From an uncultured Actinomycetes bacterium (GTDB lineage: Bacteria > Actinomycetota > Acidimicrobiia > Acidimicrobiales > Ilumatobacteraceae), in assembly GCA_937876415.1 (NCBI GenBank), contig CALEHE010000296.1:1-41096 (forward strand): a DNA stretch of 41,096 bases. Direction: 5' to 3'. This document shows, piece after piece, positions 1-7,135 of the stretch. The notes under the pieces were generated by a model. That model was given only the letters and a program-made list of their open reading frames with translations. It searched no databases and was not told where the DNA came from. The translations under genes were made by a program, and so were the position numbers. Numbering within the stretch: position 1 is the stretch's first letter; each line of letters begins with the position of its first letter.

Positions 1-1
1 G

Positions 2-688
2 GCAATGAATTCATTGCCCATTGTTTTGGATTGGTCAACAAAAGATGTCAATGAAACTGTGGCAAATACTTGGCGTGAATTTGCGCAGCCGACAGTTGTC
101 GGTCGACGAATCGTCATTGCTCCTGCCTGGTGCGCTGAACAGGAAGTTGCCGAAGCGGTCGCATCTTTGCCCGACCCCAATCAGGCAGTGGTGATTCCGA
201 TTGAACCTGCCAGCACATTTGGCATGGGTGATCATCCAACGACAATGAGCAGTCTGTTGATGGTTGAAAAATACTTAAAGTCTGACGATGTGCTGATTGA
301 CGTTGGATGCGGAAGTGGCGTGCTCGGTATTGGTGCGCTGCGATTAGGAGCCTCTCAAGCGATTGGCATGGATATCAATCCGTCATGTGTTCCGGTTTCT
401 CAGGAGAATGCCCGACTCAATCAAGTGAGTGATCGATGGTCTGTGACGACTGAACCCATTGCAGTTATTGGCTTCCCAGCCAACATTGTGGTCGCCAATA
501 TTTTGGCGCCGGCACTTATTGAGTTGAGCGGTGAACTCAAGTGGCTGATTAGACCCGATGGAGTATTGATCATTAGTGGCGTGCTTGCTGAACATTACGG
601 GCATGTTGCCAAGGCACTAGAACCACTTCAGGAGTTTGATCGAATTGAACACGGCGGATGGGCTGCTGTGGCATTTCGCAAAATCTGA
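2..688 (+). CDS. prmA: Ribosomal protein L11 methyltransferase, 5' end outside window
   Basis: This SAM-dependent enzyme methylates ribosomal protein L11. The substrate-side motif FGMGDHPTT is at about residues 72-80 counted from the ATG at base 5. The SAM-binding glycine loop DVGCGSG is at 99-105, and VVANILAP near 162-169 matches the family NILA motif. From that ATG the protein is 227 residues, against roughly 290 for the family. The frame is open to the window edge, so the N-terminal L11-recognition part very probably lies upstream and this ATG is likely internal. It converges on the ribokinase gene with only 16 bp between the two stops. Family assignment is strong and the true start cannot be seen. 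Confidence 0.9.
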   Translation, partial: AMNSLPIVLDWSTKDVNETVANTWREFAQPTVVGRRIVIAPAWCAEQEVAEAVASLPDPNQAVVIPIEPASTFGMGDHPTTMSSLLMVEKYLKSDDVLIDVGCGSGVLGIGALRLGASQAIGMDINPSCVPVSQENARLNQVSDRWSVTTEPIAVIGFPANIVVANILAPALIELSGELKWLIRPDGVLIISGVLAEHYGHVAKALEPLQEFDRIEHGGWAAVAFRKI

Positions 689-704
689 AAATGCCGTCGC
701 TGTT

Positions 705-1592
705 TTAATTGACGAGAGCGTCGATGTCTTGTTGAGTCGGTAATGAAGGCACTGCACCCTTTTTCGTTGCTGCAAGCGCGCCGGCTGCAGAGGCTCGACG
801 GGCCGCAGTTGTGATATCCGCGCCATGGGCAAGAGCAGTAGCCAAGGCCCCGCACGCTGCATCACCCGCACCAGTTGTGTCGATTGCTCGTACCGCAAAT
901 GGAGGTATCTGAAGTTCGCCATCTTTGGTCACTATTTTGATTCCGCGAGCACCGAGCGTAATGACAACTATGGAGACACCTGATTCGAGAAGTGATGTTG
1001 CTCCGCCAAGTAATGCCACTTCATGTTGGTTGGGCATGATGACATCACATAACTGCAAAACAGAACGATTGAGTTGGGCTGCTGGCGCGGGGTTCAGAAT
1101 TGTTCGGGCCCCACCATTTTTGGCAATGGCGAGAGCAGCCTCAACTGCGTCTATGGGAACTTCAAGTTGACAAAGCAAAACTCCGGCCCGACTAATCACA
1201 TCGCGGTGAGCATCGACGACGCTGATGGATAGAGCCGCGTTGGCACCTGGAACGACAACGATGGAGTTCTCGCCGTGTTCATCAACTGAAATCAGAGCAC
1301 GCCCGGTGGGGCCTCGGTGATCGGTAACATAAGCGGCGATTCCCTCAGACGTCATGAGTCGATGCAAAGTTTCACCAGCGGCGTCGGTTCCGAGACAAGT
1401 GATGAAAGCGGTGTCGGCACCCGCTCGGCGACTGGCGACTGCTTGGTTCAGCCCTTTTCCACCGGCATGTTCGGTGTAATTTGTTCCGAGAACTGTTTCG
1501 CCAGGGGCGGGGAAACGTTCGACCGACGCGACGAGGTCAAGGTTGCTGCTGCCGAGAACCACAACTTCGTATGCGTGCGAGCCATTTGCCAT
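705..1592 (-). CDS. rbsK: Ribokinase, PfkB family
   Basis: Predicted to phosphorylate D-ribose to ribose 5-phosphate, feeding the pentose phosphate pool. The 295-residue protein has the usual PfkB layout. The N-terminal substrate motif has GGKGLNQA at residues 44-51. The C-terminal ATP/anion-hole motif DTTGAGDAACG starts at 238, with catalytic Asp244. The residue after GDA is Ala, where ribokinases normally have Phe, a small deviation. No ribose transporter or rbs operon lies beside it, so another PfkB sugar or nucleoside substrate is possible. The ATG start has only a weak Shine-Dalgarno. The family is certain and the substrate is likely. Confidence 0.85.
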   Translation of the reverse strand: MANGSHAYEVVVLGSSNLDLVASVERFPAPGETVLGTNYTEHAGGKGLNQAVASRRAGADTAFITCLGTDAAGETLHRLMTSEGIAAYVTDHRGPTGRALISVDEHGENSIVVVPGANAALSISVVDAHRDVISRAGVLLCQLEVPIDAVEAALAIAKNGGARTILNPAPAAQLNRSVLQLCDVIMPNQHEVALLGGATSLLESGVSIVVITLGARGIKIVTKDGELQIPPFAVRAIDTTGAGDAACGALATALAHGADITTAARRASAAGALAATKKGAVPSLPTQQDIDALVN

Positions 1593-1657
1593 GTCACTAG
1601 TGAACCATGCCGTACTGAGACAAACACTGCACTGTTTTCAGGAGGGTTTTCACTTGC

Positions 1658-1681
1658 GCTATTTCGTCATGACGAAATAGC
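1658..1681. repeat. Dispersed palindrome, copy 1 (24-bp perfect form)
   Basis: The 18-bp core ATTTCGTCATGACGAAAT occupies 1661-1678 and is its own reverse complement. Here the symmetry extends three more bases on each side (GCT...AGC), giving a perfect 24-bp palindrome. The TGA stop of the upstream minus-strand kinase gene (1669-1667) sits at the centre. No T-run follows on either strand, so it does not look like a standard intrinsic terminator. Two further exact 18-bp copies occur in the window. Confidence 0.95.
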
Positions 1682-2755
1682 CCGGAGAAGTGGGGTGAGA
1701 TCGAGGCGGTTGATCGCGGGTAAGTATGAACGCGCCGCATCACTACGAAATTTGGTGCACAAATCTGGGCGAAAGAATCGCGCGCCTTCGCGTACGACAT
1801 AGTTCAAAATAAAAAAGCGATACGCCTCGGGAAGAAAACGAATATCGGATTCAGTTAATGGGAAAACCTGGTGATAGGCCCGAATGAATTCGACAAACTG
1901 GGGTTCAACCATAGTGTGAGGGGAGTACGACCACTGAGTCCGATCGCCAGTTGCCGAAGAGACTCGGGATAAAAAGTAAAAGTCAAGCAGTCGTGATTCA
2001 ACACGGAACCAGTCGTAGTCCCAACGTGAGAACAAGGTGAAGGGTTGAGTTGACGAACCGTGATTATCAATTGAGAAATTACCGAGATTCCAATCAACCA
2101 AAATGGGAATACGTTTCCAAGAGTCGTAACGAATATTCTCAAGCTCTAATAAAAAGTCATGGGTGTGCTTGTGGAGTACTCCGATGTGTTCGGGAGGAAG
2201 GGAGAAATTCCTTGGAGCGAACGGGCTTGAGAGAAGATCCAAGAGATGAATCGCATCGGCCTTGATGCTGTTCGAAGTAGCCGGAATCTCGGTTGCAATC
2301 TCATCACACGCACGATGAAAATAAGCGATCTCGTGAGCCAGACAACGCGATTGCTCACGACTCAATTGAGGAGGCAACATATCGCGTTTTAATGCCTCGC
2401 CGTAAAAAGCGACCCACAATTTGCCGTCGTACCATGTGAAGGGTCTTTCTGCAGCGAGTGGCTCCGGGCTCTGCTGAGTCGACTTTGCTAAGACCGGTGC
2501 TAGGAAATTTTCAAAGCGAGTTCCTTGAAGTAACTGCGTGCATCGAAACAGTCGGTCGTGATCTTCGGCAAACAGAAAATACGATCCGTAATTCGACACC
2601 TTGGCATAAACATGAGAAGCGTCATCAAGATAGACGCGAAAGACGGTGTTCGTTGAGACTCGTGGACTGGTGTCTTCAACGTCGACGATGACGCGAGGGT
2701 CTCCGAAATCTGACCATGCTGCCGCAAGGGCCTGACGATACTCGGAGAGACTCAT
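1667..2755 (-). CDS. APH/choline-kinase-like phosphotransferase, substrate unknown
   Basis: This is a 362-residue protein with the outline of an aminoglycoside-phosphotransferase fold. A likely nucleotide-lobe lysine is in VYAKVSN (Lys52). A catalytic-loop equivalent is ILVDWNLGNFSID (Asp221, Asn226), and a metal-binding segment is RWDYDWF (Asp246/Asp248) followed by the LLDFYFLS helix. The usual HGD of the catalytic loop is replaced by VDW, so it is a divergent member. Nothing around it names a substrate, and resistance is not implied. The stop codon lies in the centre of the 24-bp palindrome at 1658-1681. The ATG is not preceded by a clear ribosome site. The family call is moderate and the function open. 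Confidence 0.65.
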   Translation of the reverse strand: MSLSEYRQALAAAWSDFGDPRVIVDVEDTSPRVSTNTVFRVYLDDASHVYAKVSNYGSYFLFAEDHDRLFRCTQLLQGTRFENFLAPVLAKSTQQSPEPLAAERPFTWYDGKLWVAFYGEALKRDMLPPQLSREQSRCLAHEIAYFHRACDEIATEIPATSNSIKADAIHLLDLLSSPFAPRNFSLPPEHIGVLHKHTHDFLLELENIRYDSWKRIPILVDWNLGNFSIDNHGSSTQPFTLFSRWDYDWFRVESRLLDFYFLSRVSSATGDRTQWSYSPHTMVEPQFVEFIRAYHQVFPLTESDIRFLPEAYRFFILNYVVREGARFFRPDLCTKFRSDAARSYLPAINRLDLTPLLRAISS

Positions 2756-2809
2756 TGATTGATTGTCTCACTCGGGCGAGACAGTTGACGGGCAACCCAG
2801 AGAAAATCG

Positions 2810-3112
2810 TTAGCTGGCGTTGGCACGGATGCCAATTGGGGCAATCAAACGGAATCCGGCTTCGTGGCGTTCGTCTTCGCTTTCGCCACCCCACAGACCG
2901 TACTCGTGATTGTCGCGAGCGAAATCACGACACACGTCTTGAACTGCGCAACTCGAGCACACACTGCGGGCGAGGGCTTCTCGACGTTCCCGGGCTTGTG
3001 GTCGTTCTGCAGTCGTGGGAAAGAAAAGGTGAGTCATGCCACGGCATGCTCCAGCGTCCATCCACACGTCGTCCGTCTGTTGACGGGTGATGATGATTTC
3101 TACAGCTGCCAC
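2810..3112 (-). CDS. WhiB-family iron-sulfur transcription factor
   Basis: A 100-residue actinobacterial regulator expected to bind a [4Fe-4S] cluster and partner with the primary sigma factor. The four cluster cysteines are Cys23 (in GACRG), Cys52, Cys55 and Cys61 (CSSCAVQDVC), the canonical WhiB spacing. The turn motif is GLWGG at 72-76, followed by a short basic tail. The start is GTG, preceded by a strong purine tract (AGGGGG) 6-7 nt upstream. A 15-bp direct repeat array lies just upstream of that ribosome site. The subfamily (WhiB1, 2, 3 and so on) cannot be fixed from this reading. WhiB proteins are specific to actinobacteria and their phages. Confidence 0.93.
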   Translation of the reverse strand: MAAVEIIITRQQTDDVWMDAGACRGMTHLFFPTTAERPQARERREALARSVCSSCAVQDVCRDFARDNHEYGLWGGESEDERHEAGFRLIAPIGIRANAS

Positions 3113-3132
3113 ACGACCCCCTGGTGGTGAAA

Positions 3133-3200
3133 ACTTGCTACATACCTACTTACTACATGCCTACTTACTACATGCCTACTTACTACATGCCTACTTACTG
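3133..3200. repeat. 15-bp tandem direct repeat in the whiB leader
   Basis: Four head-to-tail 15-bp units (catgcctacttacta on the plus strand) run at 3141-3155, 3156-3170, 3171-3185 and 3186-3200. The middle two are identical; the outer two each differ by one base. A degenerate partial unit (acttgcta) lies at 3133-3140. In the whiB direction the unit reads tagtaagtaggcatg. The array ends about 20 bp before the whiB GTG, between a possible promoter and the ribosome site. The 15-bp period would place units about 1.4 helical turns apart. No other copy was noticed in the window. Confidence 0.9.
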
Positions 3201-3209
3201 GTTACTTTG

Positions 3210-3238
3210 ATGTATTCCCCATGTCGCAAGCAGGTCAA
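3210..3238 (-). promoter_or_regulatory. Possible whiB promoter
   Basis: On the minus strand, TTGACC (3238-3233) is followed after 17 bp by ATACAT (3215-3210), a fair -35/-10 pair by sigma-70-type criteria. Transcription would then begin near 3203, placing the whole tandem repeat in the untranslated leader of whiB. This is inferred from sequence resemblance alone. Confidence 0.35.
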
Positions 3239-3309
3239 ACTGCCGACAACGAGACGACTCTAGATGGAATTAATCATCGAGTCAAAAATTCTTGTGAAAG
3301 AAAAAACTC

Positions 3310-4395
3310 CTAACTTACAAAATGGCGGACCCCGGCAACGAACTGATCGATGTCAGCCACTTGGGTATCCCAGGACGCCATCCAGCGCACCTGATGGTGG
3401 TGGGAATCCCAGTCGTAGAAAAAAGACCAGTCCCGTAACGGCTCAATTTTGCTGGCCGGCAGAATCGGGAAAATGCTGTTGACCTCGGGTGTCGAAGACA
3501 GTTGAACGCCGGGCAACCCAACGGTCTGCTGGTGCAGAAGGGCCGCCATTGAATTGGCATGACGCGCATTCGTGATCCAGAGATCGTCAGTCAGGAGAGC
3601 CGAAAACTGGGCCGAGATAAAGCGGACCTTGGACGGGAGCTGAGTGACTTGCTTGCGGACATATGGTGCACTACGGGCCATCTCGGGGTCGAGGTACACA
3701 ACTGCTTCGCCGTACATCATTCCGTTCTTGGCTCCACCAAAAGAAATGACGTCCACACCCGCATCAACCGTGAATGACTTCAACGCTTGTTGTGTACCTC
3801 CAAGAGCAGCCGTCGCATTCGCAATACGCGCCCCGTCAAGGTGCACCTTCATCCCCATTGAATGGGCGGCATCGCACAAAGCTCCAATTTCATTAGGCGT
3901 GTATAACGTTCCCCATTCAGTGCTTTGAGTGATTGACAGAACACTCGGCTGAACATGATGAACAACACCAAGGAAATGTTGCAGACTCAAAACTTGGTCG
4001 GGTGTGATCTTGCCGTCGATTGATGGGAGGTCAATGAGCTTTGAACCAAGAATTCGTTCTGGAGCGCCGGTCTCATCGACGTTGATATGTGCGGCATCGC
4101 TGCAGACAACTGCACCCGCGGGGGAGAGCAGTGTTGCGAGTGCAAGCACATTGGCCCCAGTTCCGTTCCACACCATCAACGTTGACACCTGTTGGCCGAA
4201 TAGCTCGTTGAAATCGGCTTCGGCTTGTGCGGTCCAAGGATCGTCGCCGTACGCAACCGCATGTCCGCGGTTGGCGCGATCGATGGCCTCAAGAACCAAA
4301 GGATGGACTGCGGCATTGTTGTCGCTTGCGAAGCGACGAACGGGGGCGGGAGGAGTCAATCTCGAACCAGTAGGCACACTCTCGGGCGAACTCAT
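3310..4395 (-). CDS. ltaE: Low-specificity threonine aldolase (PLP, beta-eliminating lyase family)
   Basis: Predicted to split threonine or allo-threonine into glycine and acetaldehyde. Counting from the ATG at 4395, the protein begins with MSSPES and has 361 residues. The fold-type I features are GTGAN in the cofactor phosphate region, LDGAR at about 186-190, and the PLP lysine Lys223 in SFGGAKNG. The frame also allows an ATG at 4440, but that start lacks a ribosome site and adds a basic 15-residue tail. GGAGG lies 13 nt before the chosen ATG, which is rather far. Glycine production fits the glycine-cleavage and glycolate genes elsewhere in the window. Other beta-eliminating lyases share the fold, so specificity is likely rather than proven. 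Confidence 0.85.
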   Translation of the reverse strand: MSSPESVPTGSRLTPPAPVRRFASDNNAAVHPLVLEAIDRANRGHAVAYGDDPWTAQAEADFNELFGQQVSTLMVWNGTGANVLALATLLSPAGAVVCSDAAHINVDETGAPERILGSKLIDLPSIDGKITPDQVLSLQHFLGVVHHVQPSVLSITQSTEWGTLYTPNEIGALCDAAHSMGMKVHLDGARIANATAALGGTQQALKSFTVDAGVDVISFGGAKNGMMYGEAVVYLDPEMARSAPYVRKQVTQLPSKVRFISAQFSALLTDDLWITNARHANSMAALLHQQTVGLPGVQLSSTPEVNSIFPILPASKIEPLRDWSFFYDWDSHHHQVRWMASWDTQVADIDQFVAGVRHFVS

Positions 4396-4464
4396 GGTGT
4401 GAGTCTGTCGCCTCCACCAAAGTTTGTGACTCATTCCCAAAATTTGTCGACTACATGTGCGAGT

Positions 4465-4482
4465 ATTTCGTCATGACGAAAT
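4465..4482. repeat. Dispersed palindrome, copy 2
   Basis: An exact 18-bp copy of ATTTCGTCATGACGAAAT in the short gap between the divergent threonine aldolase and zinc-finger genes. The central ATG (4473-4475) is the most likely start codon of the zinc-finger gene. Symmetry does not extend beyond 18 bp. Its position between two divergent genes would suit an operator, unlike the other two copies. Confidence 0.95.
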
Positions 4483-4856
4483 CAACCACAGGGGTACAGG
4501 TGCGGGGCGTAAGTGGTCCGCGATGCCGTTGGTGTCGCCGAGTTTTACCCGAGCAAAAAGGGGCCGGCCGAAAAAGGGTTTTCTGCAGTCAGGCCTGTCG
4601 TCAATGGGATTGGGTCGGTCGCCAACGAGCCCGAGAACTCAAATTGAGTGAAGACGAGTTGGTGGTTGCCCGGCAAGAGATCGATTCGCTGTACGACGAT
4701 CTGTATGTCTTGGCGTGCGCAGTTGATGACACCGAACGTGAATTGAAAGCTGGCAAGCCAACAGTCACGAGTTTGAAAGAAGCCATGGAATGGATCTTGG
4801 ATGCGGCTCGTCCATTACGAGATCGAACGTTGACACCATCAAGCCAGCCTGAGTAG
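4473..4856 (+). CDS. Small treble-clef-type zinc-finger protein, uncharacterised
   Basis: A 127-residue protein with an N-terminal zinc-binding knuckle: Cys18 and Cys21 (CRWC), then Cys38 and Cys42 (FCSQAC). A basic stretch (RQRAREL) and a helical, acidic C-terminal region follow. Similar short proteins with a CxxC plus FCSxxCR pattern occur widely in actinobacteria and are usually annotated as hypothetical. The fold suggests nucleic-acid or protein binding, but the role is unknown. An in-frame ATG also exists at 4455. Neither start has a good ribosome site, and the ATG at 4473 lies at the exact centre of palindrome copy 2. Confidence 0.75.
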   Translation: MTKSTTGVQVRGVSGPRCRWCRRVLPEQKGAGRKRVFCSQACRQWDWVGRQRARELKLSEDELVVARQEIDSLYDDLYVLACAVDDTERELKAGKPTVTSLKEAMEWILDAARPLRDRTLTPSSQPE

Positions 4857-4996
4857 TTCTAGTTGACTATTTTTTGCCGAGGCTGTTGATATTCTGCCCA
4901 TAATCTCCGTTATGACACTTTGATCTGGAACGAAGGTCAATTCATTTTCAGATCACAAAAAGCCTGCTCCTACTGCAGTTCTGCTCTCGCGCGGTT

Positions 4997-5377
4997 TCAA
5001 CGCACGTCAATGAGGTCAACAACAAAGATCAACGTTTCGTTGCCTTTGATAACGCCGCCAGCGCCTCGGCTGCCATAACCAAGTTCGGGCGGAATTGTCA
5101 ATTGGCGTCGTCCGCCAACCTTCATGCCAGCGACACCTTGGTCCCAGCCACCAATGACTTCACCGGCGCCGAGTCGGAAACTGAAAGTTTCCATGCGGTC
5201 CCAAGACGCATCAAATTCGCGTCCGGTGCTCCAGGCCACGCCGACGTAATGCATGACGGGCCGACAACCAGCAGTTGCCTCTTTGCCCTCGCCAGTCACG
5301 ACGTCATCGATGATCAAGCTGGTGGGCGGATCCCCTGCGGGAACTTTGATGATGGGCTTACCGGCGTGTGTAGACAT
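4997..5377 (-). CDS. FKBP-type peptidyl-prolyl cis-trans isomerase
   Basis: A 126-residue single-domain cytoplasmic FKBP that should catalyse proline isomerisation during folding. The active-site pocket residues are present in order: YVG (44-46), EFDASW (54-59), VIGGWD (74-79), and the ELGYGSRG loop near 98-105. The C-terminal strand is LIFVVDLIDV. There is no signal peptide. The ATG is preceded by AGGA about 9 nt upstream. It lies 22 bp downstream of the hotdog gene and is probably co-transcribed with it. The 140-bp gap between it and the convergent zinc-finger gene holds only a weak TGATCTG/CAGATCA inverted repeat. Confidence 0.92.
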   Translation of the reverse strand: MSTHAGKPIIKVPAGDPPTSLIIDDVVTGEGKEATAGCRPVMHYVGVAWSTGREFDASWDRMETFSFRLGAGEVIGGWDQGVAGMKVGGRRQLTIPPELGYGSRGAGGVIKGNETLIFVVDLIDVR

Positions 5378-5399
5378 TTACCGATCCTAGATGACAGCC

Positions 5400-5846
5400 T
5401 TACGCGTTGGCTGAATTCTTGGGGCGCATATAGGTGCCCTGAGCGACCGCTACGGGCTTTGACTCGTCATCGGTATAGGCAATGACGGTCCCGACGATTG
5501 AGCGTGAACCGAGGCTGTCAATGCGCGCTCGCGCCCGAATCACCTCTCCCCTTGCTGGGCGTAAAAAACGAATCGACATCTCACTTGTCAAGGTCATGGG
5601 CTCCATGCCAATTGCCGACAACGATGCGTAAAACAATGCGGCATCACAAATGCTGAAGACGGTGGGGCCGCTAATGATTTTGCCAGGACGTAAAGAGGCG
5701 GCGCTTGGGTACATGACCGCGACGGACATCCCGAAGGCCATTTCTTCACAGGCATTCTGATTGCCGCCGAACGCTCCCCCGATGAATGCATTCATTTCAT
5801 CAACGGATACGAGAGGTGCTCGTGATTCGAGCTCTTTGTTCGACAT
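5400..5846 (-). CDS. Hotdog-fold thioesterase, PaaI-like
   Basis: A 148-residue protein with the single hotdog domain of PaaI-type acyl-CoA thioesterases. The hydrophobic helix segment is ISGPTVFSICDAALFYASLSAIG (about 58-80). The strands MTLTSEMSIRFLRPARGEVIRA and SIVGTVIAYTDD follow, and PVAVAQGTYMR closes the domain. The usual HGG of this family is replaced by SGP, while the Asp of the helix (CDAA) is kept, so catalysis may differ. The substrate is unknown. It is the first gene of a likely two-gene unit with the FKBP and is divergent from the PLP enzyme. Confidence 0.75.
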   Translation of the reverse strand: MSNKELESRAPLVSVDEMNAFIGGAFGGNQNACEEMAFGMSVAVMYPSAASLRPGKIISGPTVFSICDAALFYASLSAIGMEPMTLTSEMSIRFLRPARGEVIRARARIDSLGSRSIVGTVIAYTDDESKPVAVAQGTYMRPKNSANA

Positions 5847-5887
5847 GGTTCATACCGTAGTCATGGCAGTTGCCTACAGTGCGAGTT

Positions 5888-7111
5888 ATGGTTTCACGCG
5901 CGCAAGAAGTCTTGGCAGAAGTTTCAGCAATTGGTCAATCTGATTTGCGTTGGAAAGAGGGTCGCGCTTTTTCGTTGGCTTACTACGCTGGTCCCGAAGT
6001 TCAAGCAGTCGCCGATCAGGCGTATGCGATGTACGGATCAACCAACGGCCTAAATGCTGATGCGTTTCCGAGTTTGAAAAAGTTCCAAGCCGATGTCGTC
6101 GCGACTGTTAATCGGTGGGTGCATGGCGATGAAACGTCTGCTGGCTTTATGACGAGTGGTGGAACAGAAAGTATTTTGCTCGCTGTTAAAGCAGCGCGCG
6201 AAAGGGGTCGTCGAGAATTTGGAATTACTCAGCCCAATGTGGTGTTGCCAACTTCTGCGCACGCTGCTTTCGAAAAGGCTTGTTACTACTTTGGACTTGA
6301 AAGTCGACGAGTTCCGGTGCGTGCTGACTGGCGTGCCGATGTTGAAGCCACGCGACAAGCCATTGATGCCAACACGGTGTTGATTGTTGGTTCCGCACCG
6401 CAGTACCCACAAGGTGTCGTTGATCCCATTGTTGACCTCGCGGCGATCGCTCGCGAGAGGAATATCAATTGTCATGTTGATGCATGTATGGGTGGGGTAA
6501 CCCTCACCTTTCTCGAACGTCTTGGTGAGAACATTCCACTTTGGGATTTTCGTGTAGATGGTGTGACCAGTATTTCGGTCGACTTGCATAAGTACGGTTA
6601 CACATCCAAAGGTGCCTCAGTCATCATGCATCGCAATCGTCAATTGCGCTCGTACCAAACTTTCGTCACCGACAATTGGTTAGGCGGTTTCTACGGATCA
6701 TCGGGAGTGCTTGGAACCAAAAGTGGTGGTCCGATGGCCTCGGCCTGGGCAGTCATGAACTACTTGGGCGACGAGGGGTATTTACGACTGACTGAGTCGG
6801 CGCGGGCGACAACTCGACAGTTGGCCGATGCAATCGAAAAAACTGACGGACTTCTTTTGCGGGCCTACCCCGACAGCACATTGTTGTCTTTTGGGGCACA
6901 AAACTTTGATGTGTTCGCAGTGGCTGATGAACTAGCAAAAACTGGTTGGTATGTCGACAGACAAGCCCCTCCCGACTCTTTGCATTGCACAGTCAACGCT
7001 GTTCACCATCAAGTGATTGAAGAATTCATAGTTGATCTGAGCCATGCCGTCACCAAAGTTCGAGATGCCGGCTCAACTGGCTCGGTAGGTGCGTACGGCA
7101 CGATTGAGTGA
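5888..7111 (+). CDS. PLP-dependent decarboxylase/aldolase, sphingosine-1-phosphate-lyase-like
   Basis: A group II PLP enzyme of about 407 residues. It has the cofactor loop TSGGTES, the VDACMGG segment (HVDACMGG, where Asp pairs with the pyridine nitrogen), and the PLP lysine Lys235 in VDLHKYGYTSKG. The C-terminal half (WLGGFYGSSGVLGTKSGG) resembles sphinganine-1-phosphate aldolase more than glutamate or aromatic decarboxylases. Bacterial members are often soluble, as here: no N-terminal membrane segment is seen. Upstream in-frame TTG (5870) and GTG (5879) codons are alternative starts. The physiological substrate is uncertain, with a phosphorylated long-chain amine or an amino acid both possible. 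The LLM oxidoreductase follows 24 bp later. Confidence 0.8.
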   Translation: MVSRAQEVLAEVSAIGQSDLRWKEGRAFSLAYYAGPEVQAVADQAYAMYGSTNGLNADAFPSLKKFQADVVATVNRWVHGDETSAGFMTSGGTESILLAVKAARERGRREFGITQPNVVLPTSAHAAFEKACYYFGLESRRVPVRADWRADVEATRQAIDANTVLIVGSAPQYPQGVVDPIVDLAAIARERNINCHVDACMGGVTLTFLERLGENIPLWDFRVDGVTSISVDLHKYGYTSKGASVIMHRNRQLRSYQTFVTDNWLGGFYGSSGVLGTKSGGPMASAWAVMNYLGDEGYLRLTESARATTRQLADAIEKTDGLLLRAYPDSTLLSFGAQNFDVFAVADELAKTGWYVDRQAPPDSLHCTVNAVHHQVIEEFIVDLSHAVTKVRDAGSTGSVGAYGTIE

Positions 7112-7135
7112 CAGCGGTTGTGTTAGTAATTTGGC

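Noticed and set aside
1317-1802. Plus-strand open frame across the ribokinase 5' end and the palindrome
   Set aside because: It overlaps two well-supported minus-strand genes, has no recognisable domain and ends arbitrarily; it is a shadow frame.
1667-2755. Antibiotic resistance phosphotransferase call for the APH-like genes
   Set aside because: The APH fold covers many small-molecule kinases; no resistance context or specific motif is visible.
3133-3200. CRISPR array
   Set aside because: The units are 15 bp and contiguous with no spacers, and no cas genes are present.
4921-4955. TGATCTG / CAGATCA inverted repeat in the gap between the zinc-finger and FKBP genes as a terminator
   Set aside because: Only 7 bp of stem, a 21-nt loop and no T-run on either strand.
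6050-6589. Minus-strand 179-codon open frame
   Set aside because: Lies entirely within the PLP enzyme gene, which has clear family motifs.
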